DNA of 64,000 bases from Veronia pacifica (GTDB lineage Bacteria > Pseudomonadota > Gammaproteobacteria > Enterobacterales > Vibrionaceae). The notes below the pieces were generated by a model. That model was not told the DNA's origin. It saw only the letters and a list, made by a program, of their open reading frames with translations, and ran no database searches. Made by a program: the position numbers and the translations under genes. Shown in pieces: positions 39,949 through 49,109 of the stretch. Where the stretch lies: positions 53,791 through 117,790 of the forward strand of contig NZ_LYBM01000010.1 in NCBI RefSeq assembly GCF_001707825.1. Reading direction: 5' to 3'. Numbering within the stretch: position 1 is the stretch's first letter; every line of letters starts with the position of its first letter.

Positions 39949-40584
39949 TTAGCCTCCAATAAAGCGTTTGCTGTCGCCCAGGGTATAAATCTGAATCACC
40001 ACTTCCGCTGTCGGATAATCAACAACACGATAGTCAACCTTTCGCCAGAAGTACTTCACCGGTAGGTCTTCCAAGTCTGTCAGGTACTCAACAATATCAG
40101 TGAAACGTCCCCGTAATGTCATCTCAATCGGATGCAGGTAGTAGCCCGCATCTTTGTTCTGAGTCAGTAGTGCTGAAGGCAACGACCGCATGGATACCAG
40201 ACTGAGTGTGCCGGATTGCTTTAATACCTTTTCCATCAGCGATGACATCTGGGCACTGCTGATATAACCGGCGACCTGCTTCTGAATCTCTTCGGCCAGT
40301 TTTAGGTTTTGCTTCTGTTGTGCAGAAAGAGCCTGATCCAAATCAGAGTTGGGGTCTTTCTTCAACAGTTCAAGTTGCTGATTATTCAACGTCATCAAGG
40401 CATTAATATTGATGGCCGTCGCTTTCTTTTGTTGCTCTTTAACGATCATTTGCTGGTAGGCAGGCTCAATAAAATTGAACACGCCGATTGACAACATACA
40501 AATCCAGCCACAGAGCGCAATCATCCACTGCTCTCGGCGCGTCAGAGAGTCAAAACGGATTTTAAGCGTTTGAATAAACGTCAT
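39949..40584 (-). CDS. mshJ: MSHA biogenesis protein MshJ (PilO-like)
   Basis: A 211-residue bitopic membrane protein with one N-terminal helix (about residues 21-38), a coiled-coil region, and a periplasmic ferredoxin-like fold of PilO type. With MshI it should form the inner-membrane alignment complex that links the platform to the secretin. Start overlaps mshI by 4 nt. Confidence 0.88.
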   Translation of the reverse strand: MTFIQTLKIRFDSLTRREQWMIALCGWICMLSIGVFNFIEPAYQQMIVKEQQKKATAININALMTLNNQQLELLKKDPNSDLDQALSAQQKQNLKLAEEIQKQVAGYISSAQMSSLMEKVLKQSGTLSLVSMRSLPSALLTQNKDAGYYLHPIEMTLRGRFTDIVEYLTDLEDLPVKYFWRKVDYRVVDYPTAEVVIQIYTLGDSKRFIGG

Positions 40585-42035
40585 TTCCCAGCCACCTTGT
40601 TGACATCACGCTGCGTTTTCAAGGAAAACTCAAGTAATTGATCTGACTTGCGATCCAGTGTCATAGATTCAAATGCCCGTTGGGACAGGTAACGGTGAGT
40701 CTGAAATTCAGTCACCCAGGCAGGCACAGCATCAGGAGACGAGGCCAGCCCTTTAATATCCAGACTGTCTGGTGCCACATGTACTTCCTGTACTGAAATA
40801 TCTTTTCTGACTGCCGCCGATAAATCACGAAACAGTCCGGCAAACCCTTCCAGGGACGCCTTATCGTGGCTGGCAACAGCATCTAATGTTTGTTCACTGT
40901 CTGCCATCTCACGTTTTAACTGCGCCAGCTGCCGCTGCTTTTCCTCTGAAGGTGCTCTGAGAGAGAGCTTAGAGGTTAAATCCTGCGACGTCGTTTGCAG
41001 ATCTTTGAGCTGTTCAGCCCGAGCTAACAGGCTACGACTGGCGTCGGTTAACTCCCATTGCTGGTAAGCAAATACAACAGACAACAGAAACATCGTCACT
41101 GCCCATATCGCCAGCATTTTCTCGAATGTCAGCCAAGGCGGTTTTTGTCCCATGCCAACACGGTGTAAATTTATCAGCGGCTCAACGTCTGCTAATAGAG
41201 ATACCACCAGCCTCTCCCTGTGATTCAGGGAAACCTCAAAATCAGGGATACGAACACTTACTGTGAGTCGTGATGATAAGGATAACGCCAGTGTCTGGTC
41301 ACACTCACTGTCAAGATCGAGAATGATCCCTCTTATTTGGGTATGACGCATCTGAGAACTCAGATAGTCAACAGAACGTTGTACCTCCAAGGCCAATTCA
41401 TCAATGCCTTGCTCAGAGAATCGCTGGCCAGGCTGGAAATTAATGCCTCTGACCTGACGCTGGAAACACAGCTTTCCTTCACTGAGCACGGTCAACTGGA
41501 CACCGCCGCTGATGATATTACTGACCACCATCTCGGTGCTCTGCTCATCCGTCCACCGTGCCAACTGAAGATCTTCAACGGTGACCAGTTTCAGCTTACA
41601 ACGACGGCGCTGCAACAGGCTGTCAATGTCAGCAAGCAACGACTTTGACGCTGCCATTGCCTGAAATCGACCAGATAACGGCGACTCAAAGCCATCTGCC
41701 ACCACATCGAGAGGTGACTCCGAAATAAAGTCTTTCAGTTTAAATGGCAACGCTGAATACAGGTCTTCAGATGCCAGACCCGGATCATCAATCAGGATTG
41801 CATGATAATGGCTACGGCCAAGCACAACAGAGACATCCGCCTTGTGCAGGTCGTTTCGCTCAATCAGTCGGGACAGAGCAGCAAACGCATCTCCTCCAGA
41901 GATTTCTTCCTTATCGAGGTGCGTTGTTACTTTGCCCGTCTGGGCTAACAAAACCTGATCGCCGAATACGGCGAGTGAGACCTGTTGGCGCTCACTGCGA
42001 GCCAGCAAACGTTTAACGAGGGAGAAACTTAGCAT
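40581..42035 (-). CDS. mshI: MSHA biogenesis protein MshI (PilM-PilN fusion type)
   Basis: A 484-residue protein that combines a cytoplasmic actin-like PilM/GspL domain (residues 1 to about 290; 'EDLYSALPFKLKDFISESPLDVVADGFE') with one membrane helix (about 308-326, 'LAIWAVTMFLLSVVFAYQQ'), a coiled coil and a periplasmic PilN-like domain. In V. cholerae I recall two annotated mshI genes (mshI1, mshI2), so the single continuous frame here is the intact form. It starts the MSHA assembly operon, 162 nt after csrD. Confidence 0.9.
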   Translation of the reverse strand: MLSFSLVKRLLARSERQQVSLAVFGDQVLLAQTGKVTTHLDKEEISGGDAFAALSRLIERNDLHKADVSVVLGRSHYHAILIDDPGLASEDLYSALPFKLKDFISESPLDVVADGFESPLSGRFQAMAASKSLLADIDSLLQRRRCKLKLVTVEDLQLARWTDEQSTEMVVSNIISGGVQLTVLSEGKLCFQRQVRGINFQPGQRFSEQGIDELALEVQRSVDYLSSQMRHTQIRGIILDLDSECDQTLALSLSSRLTVSVRIPDFEVSLNHRERLVVSLLADVEPLINLHRVGMGQKPPWLTFEKMLAIWAVTMFLLSVVFAYQQWELTDASRSLLARAEQLKDLQTTSQDLTSKLSLRAPSEEKQRQLAQLKREMADSEQTLDAVASHDKASLEGFAGLFRDLSAAVRKDISVQEVHVAPDSLDIKGLASSPDAVPAWVTEFQTHRYLSQRAFESMTLDRKSDQLLEFSLKTQRDVNKVAGK

Positions 42036-42197
42036 TGATTGTTTTACGTCACTCTAAAATGAAACGCTAGTTTGAAAAACAGGAATTGAGTGATGAATAT
42101 ATCAAAAATTTTCAGAATGACTAGATCTACATCGCTATCAAGGAAAAATAATTGACGCTATTTCACCCAACTTGCGGCGGAAACCTTACTTTTAGTG

Positions 42198-44159
42198 TTA
42201 CTTTCTACGCCAACGCTGGCGACGGCGCTGAGTCGGTTTTATAGGTTTTTCAGAAAGTTCTTGTCCCAGAAGTCGTCCCTGCCCGCCGTAAACACCAAGT
42301 GTAAGTAACAGTTTCCACTCCTGACGCGTCTCGACACCCACGGCGACCACACCCGTCGAGGTGGGTTCGCATGTACCTAACATACTTCGGATATAAAGCT
42401 GATTCTCGGGCCGCTGGTGAATGTCACGGACAAGACTGCGGTGCAGCTTTACGAACTCAGGCTGTATATCTTTCACATAGTGGGTACTGACCACTGTCCT
42501 TCCAGCCTGATCGACCACCAGCCGACATCCCAAACCGGACAATAGACGTAGGGTGGGGAAAACGGCATCAAAATTGGTGACCAGCGGCCCTTCCGCCACT
42601 TCAAATAAGATTCGCCCACGACGCTCGGCTGTCATTTGCATTAACTCATTTCGAAGCCAGATTTGGAAATGTCGATTTTTCAATGAATAGACGCTGAGAT
42701 TAATGGAAACTGGCGTGATAATCTGACCCTTTTGTAGTCTGGCGATCACTTTAGACACCACAGTGCAGTCGAGCCTCACTGTCATCCCGACCAGCTCAAC
42801 CCCTCTTATAAAACGCGACGCTTTAAGAAGTCGGCCTTGCTCATCATTTATTCTCGCCAGCACCTCAGTGTAGAGCAGTTCACCCTCGCGATTTTTAACC
42901 ACCTGGGTATACAGTTCGAGTTCATCTTTTTCAAACACATTATTGAGCAGGGTACGCCAGCGAACACTGCCCCGGGTTTCCGGTGTCGCGACACTCTTTC
43001 TAAACAGTGACCAACTGTTCACTTCCTGAAGTTCAGCACTTCTCACTGCCTCTTCAACCTCATCCATCAGGCGGCCCCGGCTTTCACCAAAGGTAAACAT
43101 CACTGCGCCAAGATGGCACCAGTTACTGTTGTCCAACCCTTGCGGCGGATCAAGCCGCTCAAGTGCTCTCATCAGCTGACCCGCAAACAACTCCGTCTCT
43201 TTTTCAGATTGCTGAACTAATAATATGGTGAACTTTGCATCGAAATAGCGAGCGAGAATGGCATCCGGATAGCGTTGGATCGCATTGGACAACACGACTC
43301 CCACTTCTTTAATCCACTCGTCAGCAACTTTTCTATCTGTTTGCAGTACGAGTTCTTCTAGGTCGTTCACTTTGATCATCATGACTGCGCCATGACTACC
43401 CTGTTCCTGTACTAAGGCATGTAAACGATTGTCGAACATGACTCGGTTTGCCATGCCCGTAAGCTGGTCGAGGAACGTATTGCTTCTAAGAAAAGTATCA
43501 AAGCGGCTTCGCTCCTGCCTTGCATCCTTCAGCCTTGATATCAGCCTATCCAGTGCAACACTGGCGGTCACTGGCCATTCCCGCTCATCGCTCCTTGCCA
43601 CCTCGTCGGTACGGCCCGCCAAAATAAGCTTACCGCGCTCTTCCAACAGCTCTGCACCCTCTAACTGCAACCGTAACCAGCGAATACCCCATGCGAGTGC
43701 CAACACAATCACCAGCACAGACATCGTCAGAGATAACATACCGCCAATGGAGTAAGCGAATTCAGCGTAGGGAGCCACTGACTTTACGTTGACGTAAAAG
43801 CCCGGATTGCTCGGAAGTGTGTATCTATTTTCAAGCAGGTCATACTGATCACCAACATGCTGCACCTGCTGATAGCGGTAAAGCATGCCAGTATCACTGA
43901 GGATCTCCAGTTCGACCACATCGCTGGCCTTTAGCAGTTTAGGTAGCCAGAGATTGAGAGAATCATTTTCACTGGGTTCTGCAATCGCACGATCAATCTC
44001 ATAAACAACCTGACTGAGGTAGTGAGAGATGAAATCATTGCCAAGCTTTCGAAAGCTGACGGAACCGCCGATGAACAGGACAAAGATTGCGGCTGTCAGC
44101 ATCAGGGTAACAAATGCAACCAGCCGGTTCGTCAGCTTCATTGCTGCTATTTTTCTCAT
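42198..44159 (-). CDS. csrD: CsrD (MshH) RNase E specificity factor with degenerate GGDEF-EAL domains
   Basis: A 653-residue membrane protein with two N-terminal helices (about 8-30 and 140-165) that enclose a periplasmic loop, a HAMP-like/coiled part, and GGDEF-like and EAL-like domains. The GGDEF site reads 'ARYFDAKF' and the EAL site 'YTEVLARI', and 'DDFG' is replaced by 'VDQAG', so neither c-di-GMP synthesis nor hydrolysis is expected. E. coli CsrD (646 aa) similarly lacks both activities and promotes RNase E decay of CsrB/C. It sits at the head of the MSHA locus, as mshH in Vibrio. Confidence 0.93.
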   Translation of the reverse strand: MRKIAAMKLTNRLVAFVTLMLTAAIFVLFIGGSVSFRKLGNDFISHYLSQVVYEIDRAIAEPSENDSLNLWLPKLLKASDVVELEILSDTGMLYRYQQVQHVGDQYDLLENRYTLPSNPGFYVNVKSVAPYAEFAYSIGGMLSLTMSVLVIVLALAWGIRWLRLQLEGAELLEERGKLILAGRTDEVARSDEREWPVTASVALDRLISRLKDARQERSRFDTFLRSNTFLDQLTGMANRVMFDNRLHALVQEQGSHGAVMMIKVNDLEELVLQTDRKVADEWIKEVGVVLSNAIQRYPDAILARYFDAKFTILLVQQSEKETELFAGQLMRALERLDPPQGLDNSNWCHLGAVMFTFGESRGRLMDEVEEAVRSAELQEVNSWSLFRKSVATPETRGSVRWRTLLNNVFEKDELELYTQVVKNREGELLYTEVLARINDEQGRLLKASRFIRGVELVGMTVRLDCTVVSKVIARLQKGQIITPVSINLSVYSLKNRHFQIWLRNELMQMTAERRGRILFEVAEGPLVTNFDAVFPTLRLLSGLGCRLVVDQAGRTVVSTHYVKDIQPEFVKLHRSLVRDIHQRPENQLYIRSMLGTCEPTSTGVVAVGVETRQEWKLLLTLGVYGGQGRLLGQELSEKPIKPTQRRRQRWRRK

Positions 44160-44316
44160 CGTTCAGTCCGTTCAAGATCAGCGTTTCAGGTACAGGAAAA
44201 AGTGTAGGTATTGCAGGGCGTGGTTACACCCTTACCTCTCGAGTTTGGTGTATTATCGTGTCTATGTAGACGAAAGTGAATGCAAGCGTGCTAATTGACA
44301 GGAAATATACACTGCA

Positions 44317-45204
44317 ATGGATCTGATAACCTGTGTTAAAAGCTATAACATGGTGGTTGAAATGGGCTCGCTGGCTCAGGCAGCGAACCGACTCAATACA
44401 TCAAGTTCAGCTGTGTCAAAACGTCTGGCATGGCTGGAATCACAACTTGGGGTACAGCTTCTAAAACGTACCACGCGCACCCTGACGCTGACAGATGCGG
44501 GACGATTGTTCTATCAGCGTGGTAAGCGGATTTTGTACGACTGGAATCAATTGGTTTCAGAAACGACCTCAACATACGGTGAAGTCAGTGGTGTGCTGCG
44601 AATTGGTGCGCCACTGGCCACTGGTAGCAGGCTGCTTGTAAACTATATCGCTGAATTTCTCGACACTTACCCCAATATTCAGGTTGAATTGCACACTCTG
44701 GCTCCGGGCGAGTTACCTGACCCGAGCCTCGATGTTGTTATCACCCGTGAATTGGCCGACTTCAACTCCTCAAGCTTTATTGCTACCAAGCTCTTTGACT
44801 TTCACTCGCGGCTATTTGCTTCTCCAGCTTATCTGGCGCAGCATCCCCCTATTGTTGAGCCAGAACAATTGTTACACCACAACTGCCTGCTTTATGGCAC
44901 AGAGCTTCAACATCAGGATCATGAGTTTGAGCATGGCAGGAGTCTCAGGCTTCAGGGAAATTTTGTTTCTCCCAACATGGAGGCGCTGGTCACTGCGGCA
45001 GTCACCGGAATGGGGATCATTCTGGTTGGGGCGGGCACTATTCGCAAAGAGCTGGATCAAGGCTTGCTGGTTCCTGTGTTACCTGAACTCAAACTGCCAC
45101 AGGCCTCGGCCTACGCGTATTATCCGAAACTTGAGTTCAACCACACCAAAACCAAGTTGTTTATCAATTTCATCAAAGAAAAAGCCAAAAGCATTAATGC
45201 GTAA
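44317..45204 (+). CDS. LysR-family transcriptional regulator
   Basis: A 295-residue LTTR with the N-terminal winged helix-turn-helix ('SLAQAANRLNTSSSAVSKRLAWLESQLGVQLLKRTTRTLTLTDAG', about residues 17-61) and a C-terminal substrate-binding domain. It belongs to the large DmlR/PecT-like group. The target and effector are unknown. It is divergent from csrD (157-nt gap) and convergent with ssb. I do not recall a regulator here in V. cholerae, so it may be a lineage-specific insertion. AGGAAA precedes the start. Confidence 0.9.
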   Translation: MDLITCVKSYNMVVEMGSLAQAANRLNTSSSAVSKRLAWLESQLGVQLLKRTTRTLTLTDAGRLFYQRGKRILYDWNQLVSETTSTYGEVSGVLRIGAPLATGSRLLVNYIAEFLDTYPNIQVELHTLAPGELPDPSLDVVITRELADFNSSSFIATKLFDFHSRLFASPAYLAQHPPIVEPEQLLHHNCLLYGTELQHQDHEFEHGRSLRLQGNFVSPNMEALVTAAVTGMGIILVGAGTIRKELDQGLLVPVLPELKLPQASAYAYYPKLEFNHTKTKLFINFIKEKAKSINA

Positions 45205-45264
45205 CGCTGAGTTAGGTGCGCTGTGTGCTTCGGTCTGTACAACCCGAACCCTGTTATCAGGCAT

Positions 45265-45291
45265 AAAAAAACCCTGCATAGCAGGGTTTTT
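45265..45291. terminator. Bidirectional terminator between the LysR gene and ssb
   Basis: The stem AAACCCTGC / GCAGGGTTT with a small AT loop, a strong A-run before and a T-run after, serves the convergent LysR and ssb genes. Confidence 0.9.
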
Positions 45292-45312
45292 CACAACATA
45301 CGATAAGACGTA

Positions 45313-45864
45313 TTAGAACGGGATATCGTCGTCGAAATCAGGCAGATCGTTATACTGCTGCTGAGGCTGCTGCTGTGGTGCGCTTTGCTGTTGAGGCGCA
45401 CGTTGTTGCTGCTGCTGTTGTTGTTGCTGCGGCTGATAAGCAGGCTGCTGAGGTTCACCCCAACCACCTTGCTGCTGGCCCATTGGCTGACCTTGTGGCG
45501 CACCGCCCATAGCCTGGCCTGCACCTCGGCTATCAAGCATTTGCATTTCGTTAGCAACGATCTCAGTCGTGTAACGATCCTGACCATCCTGACCTTGCCA
45601 TTTACGGGTTTGCAGACGGCCTTCGAGATAAACTTTTGATCCTTTTTTCAGGTACTCACCAGCAATCTCAGCCAGACGACGATACATGACTATGCGATGC
45701 CATTCGGTCTGCTCTTTGTTTTCACCCGTGTTTTTATCACGCCAGGTTTCAGAGGTTGCAACAGTCAGGTTAGCAACCGCGCCACCATTAGGAAGGTATC
45801 GGATCTCTGGATCATTACCCAGGTTACCGACCAAGATAACTTTGTTTACGCCACGGCTGGCCAT
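45313..45864 (-). CDS. ssb: Single-stranded DNA-binding protein SSB
   Basis: A 183-residue SSB with the OB fold (residues 1-110; '[29 protein letters not shown]', '[30 protein letters not shown]'), a long Gln/Gly/Pro-rich linker (about 111-172) and the acidic interaction tip 'DFDDDIPF'. It protects single-stranded DNA and recruits repair proteins. It has GGGAG before the ATG. In other Vibrionaceae ssb and uvrA are near each other; here two accessory genes and galU lie between. Confidence 0.97.
   Translation of the reverse strand: MASRGVNKVILVGNLGNDPEIRYLPNGGAVANLTVATSETWRDKNTGENKEQTEWHRIVMYRRLAEIAGEYLKKGSKVYLEGRLQTRKWQGQDGQDRYTTEIVANEMQMLDSRGAGQAMGGAPQGQPMGQQQGGWGEPQQPAYQPQQQQQQQQQRAPQQQSAPQQQPQQQYNDLPDFDDDIPF
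45403..45429 (-). repeat. Glutamine-codon tract in ssb
   Basis: Nine consecutive CAA/CAG codons (SSB residues 146-154) form a low-complexity tract in the linker. Further Gln runs lie on both sides. Such tracts can vary in length by slippage without changing the reading frame. Confidence 0.8.
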
Positions 45865-46300
45865 AATTCACTCCCAAACCTAAACATTGACCGTTGAGAC
45901 CTTATCTCAGCGGCTAAAATCAAACGGGCATAATATCAGAAAGCCTAAACTGATTCGATGGCTTTACGCCCACTCCGTTTACAAGACGTTTCCGTACTTA
46001 TTGTATATTAACTGCTAATTTCGGCCTCAACCGTCAAATTCATTGCTTGTCACCGTTAATGGGAGAACATTCGAAGTTTCTTTTGATTCCTGTGCATAGA
46101 GAACCATTAAAAGTGATAGTGAAAACTAAGAGAACAGAGGCTGTTCTTCCACTGCCCCAAATAGAAACACCCCCAAGCTCATTACATGCCATTTACAAAT
46201 AAATCATATTTTACAGTTAATTACCTTAAATGTGATCTGTAACGATATCTGTTTATATCTGAGAACGATTAGATCATTTATGAATGTTAGATGACGCACT
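45865..46300. promoter_or_regulatory. Divergent region between ssb and the CpsD-like kinase gene
   Basis: These 436 bases contain no gene that I can support. They are A+T-rich, especially at 46190-46300, and should contain promoters for ssb and for the rightward kinase gene. A perfect 7-bp palindrome (AGAACAG-AGG-CTGTTCT) lies at 46131-46147. No clear LexA box (CTGT-N8-ACAG) is present in front of ssb. V. cholerae carries qstR roughly here; no remnant was recognised. Confidence 0.5.
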
Positions 46301-47074
46301 ATGATGGAACACTCGGAAGTGCATAAGGAAGTGTGTCGCGTGTTTCATCTTGGCGTTCTCCCCAAAATTACTGGCCCAACCTTCACCAACCGTCCCATAG
46401 ATCACACGCTGTTTAGCAGGGAAGATGATGTCGGATTTATCAGTGCAATCAGGACGATTGCCGCGAAGCTGGAGTGCCACCTTACAGCTCACAGAAGAAA
46501 AGTGATTGCTGTGACCTCTGCACGTCCTTCTGAGGGGAAGTCGACAACAGCAATGACGCTGGCACAGTCTCTGTCCGAATCGGAAAAAACTCTGCTTATT
46601 GATGCGGACTTGCGTATGTCGACACTGGGAATGCGATTTGGGCTCCGTCATCAGGCACCCGGCTTAACGGAAGTGCTTCTATCAGAGAGGTCTGATGATG
46701 AACTGATACAACCGACCCTGAAACCAAACCTGGATCTGCTTCCTGCTGGACGACTGAGCGAAATGCCTTCTAGCCTCATTACCTCGACCGCTTTTACTCA
46801 TCTTATCAATGTGCTTCAGCGACGCTATGACAAAATAGTCATTGATACGCCACCTTTACATTCCGTTAATGACAGTTTGCACCTTGGGAAATTGGCCGGT
46901 GGGCTCCTTTTGGTCAACAAAGCTGGTTCAAAAGGCCCACAAATACTGCCTGAGGTCATTGATTGCCTAAAGCATCATGATATCGGCATTGACGGTATCG
47001 TTATCAATCAACTCAGCAACTCGCCTGAGATGGAAAGCACATATAATAATGATCTGCCATTGATGGCGGGATAA
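46301..47074 (+). CDS. CpsD/CapB-like tyrosine-protein kinase domain protein
   Basis: A 257-residue cytoplasmic P-loop ATPase of the bacterial tyrosine kinase (BY-kinase) family. It has Walker A 'SARPSEGKSTTAMTLAQ' (about residues 68-84), Walker A' 'TLLIDADLRMS' and Walker B 'IVIDTPP'. Such proteins normally pair with a Wzz-type membrane partner to control polysaccharide chain length or export. No such partner is nearby, and the C-terminus has a single tyrosine instead of a tyrosine cluster. It could regulate exopolysaccharide made elsewhere, or be a ParA-like protein; the BY-kinase assignment is favoured by the 'RP.EGKS' loop and 'DADLR'. It is 10 nt before the DHH gene. Confidence 0.82.
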   Translation: MMEHSEVHKEVCRVFHLGVLPKITGPTFTNRPIDHTLFSREDDVGFISAIRTIAAKLECHLTAHRRKVIAVTSARPSEGKSTTAMTLAQSLSESEKTLLIDADLRMSTLGMRFGLRHQAPGLTEVLLSERSDDELIQPTLKPNLDLLPAGRLSEMPSSLITSTAFTHLINVLQRRYDKIVIDTPPLHSVNDSLHLGKLAGGLLLVNKAGSKGPQILPEVIDCLKHHDIGIDGIVINQLSNSPEMESTYNNDLPLMAG

Positions 47075-47084
47075 AGGAAGAATA

Positions 47085-48062
47085 ATGGCAAGGAATCGCT
47101 TTGATGTATTTAATGGCGATGCTGATGGCATTTGTGCCCTGATTCAGCTCAGACTCGACCAACCCGCTGAAACGACAATTATTTCTGGCGTTAAGCGTGA
47201 TATTGCCTTGCTTAAAAAAGTGCCTGATACAACAGCTGCGGACATCACAGTACTCGATGTGTCTATGGCAAAAAACCGCGATGCAATGATGACACAGCTA
47301 GAGCTTGGCAGTCATATCACCTACGTAGATCATCATGACCCGGGTGAGATCCCAGATCATCCTTCTTTAACACACCACATCAATACCGCCTCAAACACTT
47401 GCACCAGCTTGATTGTCGATAAGCTGTTAAACGGTGCACACCGTGAATGGGCACTGGTAGGGGCTTATGGCGATAATATGATATCGTCAGCAAACGCACT
47501 GCTCCGCAAATCAGGATTGTCACCCGAGCAGGGTGAGCGCCTCACTCAGCTCGGTAATTATGTGAACTATAACGGCTATGGGGCGAGCGAACCTGACCTT
47601 CATTTCAATCCTGTCTCTTTGTATCAGGCAATGGTTCCATACCGATCACCCTTTGATTTTATTCAGGCACGTCCAGATATTTATCAAGCACTCGAGCAGG
47701 GCTACATTGATGACAATGCAAAGGCCGCAGCCACTGAGATCTACTCAAAGCAACCGGGGTCACGGGCATATATTCTACCGGACCAAGCCTGGTCGCGCCG
47801 GGTAAGTGGCGTTTTCTCCAATCAGCTTACCAATCAGGAGCCTACACTGGCTCATGCAGTGTTAACAGAGCGGGCTGACGGCGACTATCTTGTCAGTATT
47901 CGCGCCCCACTCAAAAATCGAACTGGCGCAAATGAACTTGCCTCGGCATTCCCCACAGGCGGTGGTCGACAAGCAGCAGCGGGAATCAATGCCCTACCCG
48001 CCAGTCAACTGAGCACTTTTCTCGATGCATTTCATCGTCGATACGCCGCTAAACCTATCTAA
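47085..48062 (+). CDS. DHH-family phosphoesterase
   Basis: A 325-residue protein with the DHH superfamily signature: 'FNGDADGICALIQL' (residues 9-22), 'VLDVSMAKN', and 'YVDHHDPGEIPDH' (the name-giving DHH motif). A C-terminal DHHA1-like segment has 'FPTGGGRQAAAGI'. Family members hydrolyse phosphoester bonds in nano-RNA, pAp, cyclic dinucleotides or DNA; the substrate here is unknown. A good ribosome site (AAAGGAAG) and 10-nt spacing from the kinase gene suggest an operon. Confidence 0.88.
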   Translation: MARNRFDVFNGDADGICALIQLRLDQPAETTIISGVKRDIALLKKVPDTTAADITVLDVSMAKNRDAMMTQLELGSHITYVDHHDPGEIPDHPSLTHHINTASNTCTSLIVDKLLNGAHREWALVGAYGDNMISSANALLRKSGLSPEQGERLTQLGNYVNYNGYGASEPDLHFNPVSLYQAMVPYRSPFDFIQARPDIYQALEQGYIDDNAKAAATEIYSKQPGSRAYILPDQAWSRRVSGVFSNQLTNQEPTLAHAVLTERADGDYLVSIRAPLKNRTGANELASAFPTGGGRQAAAGINALPASQLSTFLDAFHRRYAAKPI

Positions 48063-48076
48063 CTATTTCTTTCAAC

Positions 48077-48099
48077 GGTCAGCCTCTTACTGGCTGGCC
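48077..48099 (+). other. Stem-loop after the DHH gene
   Basis: An 8-bp stem with one G-T pair (GGTCAGCC / GGCTGGCC) lies 15 nt after the stop codon. A second small hairpin (CTGG / CCAG) follows. There is no clean T-run directly behind the first, so it is at best a weak terminator before galU. Confidence 0.4.
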
Positions 48100-48199
48100 G
48101 CCTGGTATTTTCCAGCCCATACTTTTTCTATTACTGATGCGCAGTTGTCGAATTTGAATCTGATGTTCGCTGCGCGATAAAAAAATTGCAGAGAGAAAA

Positions 48200-49039
48200 A
48201 TGATGATCAATAAATGTCTTTTTCCTGCGGCTGGATATGGCACCCGTTTTTTACCTGCCACCAAAGCTATGCCCAAAGAAATGATGCCGGTAGTGAATAA
48301 ACCGCTGATCCAGTATGGCGTAGAGGAAGCGCTCGCTGCGGGTATTAGCAGTATGTGTATTGTGACTGGACGGGGTAAGCATGCACTCATGGATCACTTT
48401 GATAAGAGTTTCGAGCTTGAACATCAGATTGCGGGAACAAAAAAAGAAGCCTTGCTTGATGACCTCCGACATACCATAGGTGCAGCGTCTTATACCTTCA
48501 CCCGTCAGTCAGATATGTTAGGTCTTGGACATGCCGTCTTAACTGGTAGAGAAATGATAGGCGATGAGCCCTTTGCGCTTATTCTCGCAGACGACCTCTG
48601 TGTGGGAAAAGATCAGGGTGTGCTTTCGCAACTGATAGCAGCGTACGAGGAATTTCACTGCAGTGTTATTGCGGTTGAAGAAGTGCCCGCTGAAGACACC
48701 CATAAGTACGGCATTATTGAGGGTAGGGAGATTCGAAAAGGACTGATTAAAATCGATAACCTGATTGAAAAACCTCAACCAAACGAGGCACCCAGCCGTC
48801 TTGCTGTGGTCGGCCGTTACATCCTGACACCGGATATTTTTGAGATTCTGGCATCCACACCAGCGGGTAAAAATGGTGAGATCCAGTTAACCGATGCTCT
48901 ATTGAGCCAAACCCAAACAACAAGCGTACTGGCCTGTAAATTTGAGGGGTTACGCTTTGACTGCGGCACGGTCGAGGGCTTTATTTCTGCGACAAACTAC
49001 TGTTATAAAAATAATTTTGCCATCGACAAAGACATCTGA
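48200..49039 (+). CDS. galU: UTP-glucose-1-phosphate uridylyltransferase GalU
   Basis: Makes UDP-glucose for LPS, capsule and exopolysaccharide. The 279-residue protein has the nucleotide-binding motif 'FPAAGYGTRFLPATKAMPKEMMPVVNKPLIQYGVEEA' and 'LILADDLC', plus the sugar-binding lysine region 'LIEKPQP'. Two adjacent ATG codons compete as start; the first is used here. It is followed by uvrA, the same order as in V. cholerae. The A/G-rich stretch before the ATG (GAGAG) acts as ribosome site. Confidence 0.95.
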   Translation: MMINKCLFPAAGYGTRFLPATKAMPKEMMPVVNKPLIQYGVEEALAAGISSMCIVTGRGKHALMDHFDKSFELEHQIAGTKKEALLDDLRHTIGAASYTFTRQSDMLGLGHAVLTGREMIGDEPFALILADDLCVGKDQGVLSQLIAAYEEFHCSVIAVEEVPAEDTHKYGIIEGREIRKGLIKIDNLIEKPQPNEAPSRLAVVGRYILTPDIFEILASTPAGKNGEIQLTDALLSQTQTTSVLACKFEGLRFDCGTVEGFISATNYCYKNNFAIDKDI

Positions 49040-49109
49040 ACTTCTTCATATCTAACAGATAACGCCCATTGCATCTGCTAGCATACTGTTGCTCACTGCG
49101 CCTCAAATA

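Noticed and set aside
44684..45316. 210-codon frame inside the LysR gene
   Set aside because: Alternate frame of a clear LysR gene; it also runs across the shared terminator.
46220..46260. CRP-like site (TGTGATCTG) before the kinase gene
   Set aside because: The second half-site does not match the consensus; could be chance in A+T-rich DNA.
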